From the NCBI GenBank assembly GCA_032353305.1, contig JAUCNG010409914.1, forward strand, positions 1 to 10,301: 10,301 nucleotides of DNA. Direction: 5' to 3'. Positions 6,579 through 10,301 of the stretch are shown here, one piece after another. Position numbers and translations under genes: made by a program. Origin of the DNA: Cephalothrix spiralis (lineage: Eukaryota > Nemertea > Palaeonemertea > Archinemertea > Cephalotrichidae). Each line of letters starts with the position of its first letter. The first letter of the stretch is position 1. The notes under the pieces were generated by a model, which saw nothing but the letters and a program-made list of their open reading frames with translations, had not been told where the DNA came from and searched no databases.

Positions 6579-8265
6579 ATGGCAGCTTTTAACGAACCAA
6601 AGGAATCAGTGACGAGCATAACAGTTAAAAACAAAAACCATGAATCACTTATGGTTAAGAAAATGAAACACTTGTGGAAGGATGATAAACTATGTGACCT
6701 TCAGGTAATTGTTGATGACAAGGAGTACAAGTGTCAATCTTTGGCTCTTGCAGCAACTAGCAAGTATTTCGAAAGTAAAATATTGAGTATGTCAGAAACT
6801 ATTGGGGTTAACAAACTCGATGTTTCCGATATTTGTAGTAAGCAGGTACTTGAACTTGTTCTTGAGTTTATTTATTCTGGGAGAGTTCTTGTGCCAGTAG
6901 ATTTGATATGCACATTCTTAAACGAGTCTAAGATTTTTGAAATTGATTCTCTTCAACCTGCTCTGGAGAACGCCTTTGTTCCTGATGTGTTGAGTACTGA
7001 AAATGTAGTCAAACTTACATTAGTATCGAATGAGTTGAAAATGGATTATTTTAAAGAACATTGCGTTGCTTTCCTGTGCAAGAATTTCCAAGAAATGTCA
7101 AAAACAAAAGATTTCCTGGAACTTAACAATGCGTTATTGAAAGATGTTATTCTTCGTGATGAGCTACTGACTGATTCAGAAGAAGATATTTTGGATGCAG
7201 TTCTTGTGTGGGCAGATCATTTTCCAGCTTCAAGATGCAAGCAGTTGGTTGATGTTTTAACATCGCTTCGTCTCGGCATCCTGCCTCAGCAAACGGTGAC
7301 TAAACTATTCCGTCATCCTTTGATAAGAGTCAATCCAGAAGCACTTGACTTTACAACCGAGCTGTTAGACTACTTTCTAAGTGGTAAAACTCCAAGCTTT
7401 AAAGTTAACAAGAATCAACGATGGGGGTCGGTTTAGAATAGTTATAGTCGGTGGTAGTAAAGATAATGAAAAACTAAACGACGCCCAAGCGTTTGACCTT
7501 GACACTAAAACGTGGAGTTCACTTCCGAGTCTTCCAAAGGCATTAGCTCATCCATCAACAGCAGTAATCGATAACGAGTTGTATGTTGCTGGTGGGTTAG
7601 GGTTATGAGACGAACTTGTTGATTCGGTCTATTGTTTTGATCCTTTACGAGAGAAATGGACTATAAAATCATGTTTGAAAATAGCTCGTTATTTTCATGG
7701 CTTGGTTGCAATAGGTGTGAAGTTATATGCAATAGGCGGTTTTCGACAATTTCATGGTGATTCAACAAAGACGATTGAATGTTATGATTCAGTCGCAGAC
7801 AGTTGGAGCACTGTCGCCGATTTACCTGAAGCACTTGTCGGACCTGCGGTTTACTCTTCAACCGATGGAAAACTCATCTACTGTTTTGGTGGACACAACG
7901 GAAATGAAAACACAGATAGAATCCATGTTTACAATGTGTTTACAGATTCTTGGATCGACGGTGGCGTCATTTCACCAGGACCCGCTCTTGCTAACGCTGT
8001 GCGTGTTGCTGAGAGGGTATTCATTATAGGTGGATCTTATGGCACAGACGAGACATATTCACCACATGTAGTGGAATATTTACCACAGCTAAAATTGGTT
8101 GTGAACATGAAACCTATGATTATTGCTAGACGCTGGTTTAACGCTGTTCCTTTAAATAACATGATTTACATTTTTGGTGGCAACACAGGTAACGAAACAC
8201 ATTCTATCGATGCGTATGATGTGCACGATAATAACTGGCTTCGAATTACTGAATTTGAACTTTAG
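6579..8265 (+). pseudogene. Intronless BTB-BACK-Kelch (kelch-like) gene, interrupted by one frameshift and one stop
   Basis: KLHL proteins are substrate adaptors of Cullin-3 E3 ubiquitin ligases in the cytoplasm. The BTB domain binds Cul3 and dimerises, and the Kelch propeller binds the target. Start ATG at 6579 has A at -3 and G at +4. The BTB domain covers roughly residues 20-130 (LWKDDKLCDLQVIVDDKEY, then LAATSKYFES), with the Cul3-contact phi-X-E tripeptide MSE at about 71-73. A BACK domain follows at about 135-255 (SEEDILDAVLVWADH). Six Kelch blades then begin IVIVGG, LYVAGG, LYAIGG, LIYCFGG, VFIIGG and IYIFGG; most carry the distal Trp, but blade 5 lacks it. The expected length of about 561 residues is normal for the family. 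A one-base excess at the G5 run 7423-7427 shifts the frame just before blade 1, and TGA at 7606-7608 interrupts blade 2, after which the same frame continues to TAG at 8263. There is no poly(A) tail or flanking duplication to mark a retrocopy. ATTAAA at 8611 is a possible poly(A) signal. The paralogue cannot be named. Confidence 0.85.
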
Positions 8266-8661
8266 TGGTTCAATCCTCAAATTCTATAACCAAAAATGAA
8301 AATTGATCAAAACATCTGAAAATTCATATCAGTCATACCACTAACATCATGTTAACATGTCGAAAGTGAACAATTTAATCTATCAAGACAATTGTAAAGA
8401 CATTTGTATTTGCATAATTATATAAACAATATAAGTACAGATATGTATATTCGGATATATTGGTATTCTTATATATTTTTAAAGGATAGATAAAATGCGG
8501 TGAACTGATTCAAAGACCAACAGTATCAGCATCACACTTATCAACATGTTCCTTATAAAAATCGCCTTAATGTGAGCATTTGAAATAATTCACTTACAAA
8601 TTATTTAATTATTAAATAAGTTGAGTTTTAGATATTCAAATTAGTAGGGAATTCTGTGCTC
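8266..8661. other. 3' flank of the KLHL gene, no gene seen
   Basis: AT-rich non-coding sequence, presumably the 3' untranslated region and downstream DNA. A near-palindromic TTATTTAATTATTAAATAA lies around 8600-8618 and includes ATTAAA (8611-8616), a variant poly(A) signal. No genomic poly(A) run is present. Confidence 0.5.
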
Positions 8662-8731
8662 TACTGGTAAGCAATGTGAATATAAATTGTATTGCGGGAT
8701 AGCAGACCCCGAGTCACATTGCTTACTAGTA
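8662..8731. repeat. Inverted repeat, 18-bp stem with 34-nt loop
   Basis: TACTGGTAAGCAATGTGA (8662-8679) pairs with TCACATTGCTTACTAGTA (8714-8731). All 18 positions pair if one G-U is allowed. The loop contains a further CGGG/CCCG mini-stem. This may be a fold-back element or the core of a MITE; no flanking duplication was recognised. Confidence 0.75.
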
Positions 8732-9051
8732 AAGTAGCATGGATCGGGTCCACACATATATATATACTAATTTGCTTATTTAAAAATGCTATTAAAGAAA
8801 ATGCATTTTGATAGAAGCTTGGTGTTGATACTTTTGGAAGTTCCGGCAGCATAATTACCCATCGACATCGGTAAAATATAATTTGTACAATTTCTTTGTA
8901 AAATTTAAAACCTTAACGAATTCTTTGTTCATCAAACTAGTCTATGGTAGTGGCTATAATAATGGGTATCACCGTCCACCGGTATGTAGTAATGAATTAT
9001 TCGAATTTTAATCAAATGCGTTAAAATGTGTTCTTAACACATGTCTCATTT
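8732..9051. other. Non-coding stretch, no gene seen
   Basis: The only low-complexity feature is an 11-nt alternating AT tract at 8756-8766. The minus-strand open frame that overlaps the inverted repeat (8661-8852) has no recognisable motif. Confidence 0.45.
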
Positions 9052-9260
9052 AGAGGCGCAGTGGTTGACCCGTCTGCATTTCCGAATCTGAATGATTCGT
9101 TGGCGGTTTATCGATGTCGTTGCGCATTTGTAATGCGCACCAACTTGTATTGTATGCATTTTAGTCTGTACCGGAAGTGAGCGCTGGCATGTTACTTCCG
9201 TGTTAAAAATCATGAAATCTGCCCTTTTCTCACCGATTGTTGTTGAGACAACATGTCTCA
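9052..9260 (+). mobile_element. Probable decayed tRNA-like SINE with small palindromes
   Basis: AGGCGCAGTGG at 9054-9064 matches an A box at all but the first base, and the following TTGACCCGTCTGCATTTCC looks like a tRNA D/anticodon region. The position expected for the B box has only GGTTTATCGATG (9105-9116), a weak match. Downstream are three compact inverted repeats. TGCGCATT/AATGCGCA has a 3-nt loop (9121-9139), CGGAAGT/ACTTCCG lies at 9172-9200, and TGAGACA/TGTCTCA has a 3-nt loop (9244-9260). The minus-strand open frame across this region is probably a by-product. Confidence 0.4.
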
Positions 9261-9815
9261 GGGTGCTCCTTGGCACTTCGATAAACATTCAATCACATTC
9301 AACATCAGTCAACATATTTGGTCTGTATATTTTATGTATTAATGTCATTTCATGATCCGTGAATATAGCAATATCAAGATTCAACATTTCTCAATTCTGC
9401 CTTGTTCAAATTCAACATTTAGATTTTACCATTCATCATCCTCAAGTTGTTTTATGTCAAGTCCCAATGACAATCGAACCTCACTTAGGAAATGTTCCCT
9501 TACCCGATACTTGTTGGCTCGGTCTGAATGAAATGGGATTTGAGAGCTCCATCTGGATACGATTTCCAGCTCTAAGCTCTTCCATTTATAGGAAATGTAT
9601 TTTTTAATGAAAAATAGGATAATAAAGGAGCTTTTGATGATACATGTAATATATAGGATTAATAGGATGAATTCCACTTCTTAAAAGGAATTTTAATAGG
9701 ATCCAGGATAGATTTCAATGCTAAAACAGATAACCTTAATCGTTAATTTGAGCCAGGGACATGATAAAGCAACCACTAAGAAGATTCAGCGTAATTAAAA
9801 GAATATCATAGATGA
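9261..9815. other. Non-coding stretch, no gene seen
   Basis: No coding region is supported on either strand. ATTCAACAT recurs three times between 9290 and 9420, and a 6-bp AGAGCT/AGCTCT inverted repeat lies at about 9542-9575. Overlapping 80-codon open frames on both strands around 9360-9680 share no family motif. Confidence 0.45.
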
Positions 9816-9916
9816 AGCGCCAAAGGCGCTAACGAAATAATTGATTGGTTCATGTAGGAACTATATACAAGATAGGGACCGGTCCCGGCCGAAATCCCAC
9901 TCGGTCGCAAGCGACC
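9816..9916. repeat. Palindrome cluster left of the long hairpin
   Basis: Three perfect short palindromes lie in 100 bp. They are AGCGCC/GGCGCT with an AAA loop (9816-9830), the uninterrupted 12-mer GGGACCGGTCCC (9875-9886), and GGTCGC-AA-GCGACC (9903-9916). The last shares its arms with the hairpin at 3213-3227. The segment is locally GC-rich compared with its surroundings, which suggests an inserted element and not background sequence. Confidence 0.7.
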
Positions 9917-9928
9917 TCGGGTCATGTT

Positions 9929-9981
9929 TATACACAAGAGTTGATGGTGTGTTCCCGACACACCATCAACTCTTGTGTATA
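9929..9981. repeat. Perfect 24-bp stem hairpin with 5-nt loop
   Basis: The arms 9929-9952 and 9958-9981 are exact reverse complements around the loop TCCCG (9953-9957). The left arm begins TATACACAAGAG and ends GATGGTGTGT. A stem this long is very unlikely by chance. It is shorter than an animal pre-miRNA and has no flanking coding gene for which it could be a terminator. A fold-back transposon terminus, or a duplication-inversion such as those left by template switching, is the most economical explanation. Confidence 0.9.
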
Positions 9982-10301
9982 TCCGGTGATATAGGCATGT
10001 AATATACCTTGTATCATATATTACAAAATAAATCATACTTAGCGAGTAATTTCAATACAGAAAATGTAGTGTAAGATGGCAATTATTGTTAAAACCTAAC
10101 ATTTTTTAATGAATTCAAATGAAAACAAGAGGATTGGTACCCACCAAACCCAAACCCAAACCCCTAAATTTGGACTTTTGCAAAAACAAATCCAAAACCT
10201 TTCGAACAACCGACATTCAGATATCTTGCGGCTATTGGAAGTTCGAAAATAATCCACAAAAATTTTCCATTAACGATATAGCGGGCTATTTTATCCATTG
10301 A
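9982..10301. other. Non-coding stretch to window end
   Basis: No gene is supported. Three perfect AAACCC units at 10146-10163 fall inside a 60-codon open frame (from ATG at 10119) that has no family resemblance, with a KPKPKP run produced by the hexamer. The window ends shortly after. Confidence 0.45.

Noticed and set aside
7400-7450. A tiny intron explaining the frame change in the KLHL gene
   Set aside because: The only GT...AG pairs near the shift would define an intron of about 10-25 bp, far below any splicing minimum, and no other KLHL residues are missing.
7381-8265. Two separate Kelch-only genes downstream of a BTB-BACK gene
   Set aside because: The blades run without gaps across the TGA in the same frame, and the whole adds up to one normal-length KLHL protein.
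9929-9981. Bacterial-style Rho-independent terminator or microRNA precursor
   Set aside because: There is no T tract after the stem and no gene upstream. The 24-bp stem with a 5-nt loop is too short for a canonical animal pre-miRNA.
10119-10301. Plus-strand 60-residue frame and AAACCC telomere-like repeat
   Set aside because: Three hexamers are too few for an interstitial telomere claim, and the frame has no recognisable domain.

Overview
The window looks like a piece of an animal nuclear genome, most likely a marine invertebrate. The taxon is inferred and not proven. The base composition is AT-rich, coding density is very low, and there are no bacterial-style operons. Instead there are tRNA-derived SINE heads with internal Pol III A and B boxes, a non-autonomous DNA transposon with terminal inverted repeats, many short fold-back repeats, and one intronless BTB-BACK-Kelch (kelch-like, KLHL) reading frame. 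Intronless, expanded KLHL families are common in several invertebrate lineages.

Left part (1-3050) is mostly non-coding repeat-derived DNA. It holds a pair of ~90-bp direct repeats (320-409 and 507-598). A 378-bp MITE-like element (1435-1812) has CAGGGTGTCTAC-type ends, a 6-bp flanking duplication TTTGTA and many internal CCCTGACTTTCC copies. A cluster of GCGTAYAYGC-type direct and inverted repeats lies at 2393-2627. At 3084-3148 on the minus strand there is a short, well-framed candidate coding exon with good splice sites (acidic, Ala-rich, ending METDEPETKK). It may belong to a gene whose other exons lie outside the window or were not recognised. Next to it is a striking hairpin (3194-3243).

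Middle part (3700-5260) is a SINE graveyard. One well-preserved tRNA-derived SINE lies on the minus strand (about 3808-4224, near-consensus A and B boxes at correct spacing). Around it are three decayed tRNA-like heads in both orientations and a 16-bp exact direct repeat spaced 845 bp apart. The stretch 5260-6570 is mostly featureless apart from a hammerhead-ribozyme-like core at 6274-6319.

The only substantial gene is the KLHL frame at 6579-8265 (plus strand): BTB, BACK and six Kelch blades in a single exon. It is interrupted twice, by a one-base shift in a run of five G (7423-7427) and by an in-frame TGA (7606-7608). Everything else in the family architecture is intact. This makes it a young pseudogene, an assembly-error-bearing gene, or (least likely) a recoded gene.

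Right part (8266-10301) has no recognisable gene. It contains an 18-bp stem inverted repeat (8662-8731), a decayed tRNA-like SINE head with small palindromes (9052-9260), and a dense palindrome cluster (9816-9981) ending in a perfect 24-bp stem hairpin with a 5-nt loop. No convincing new multi-gene system is visible; the second-look value is in the disrupted KLHL, the orphan exon and the fold-back elements.
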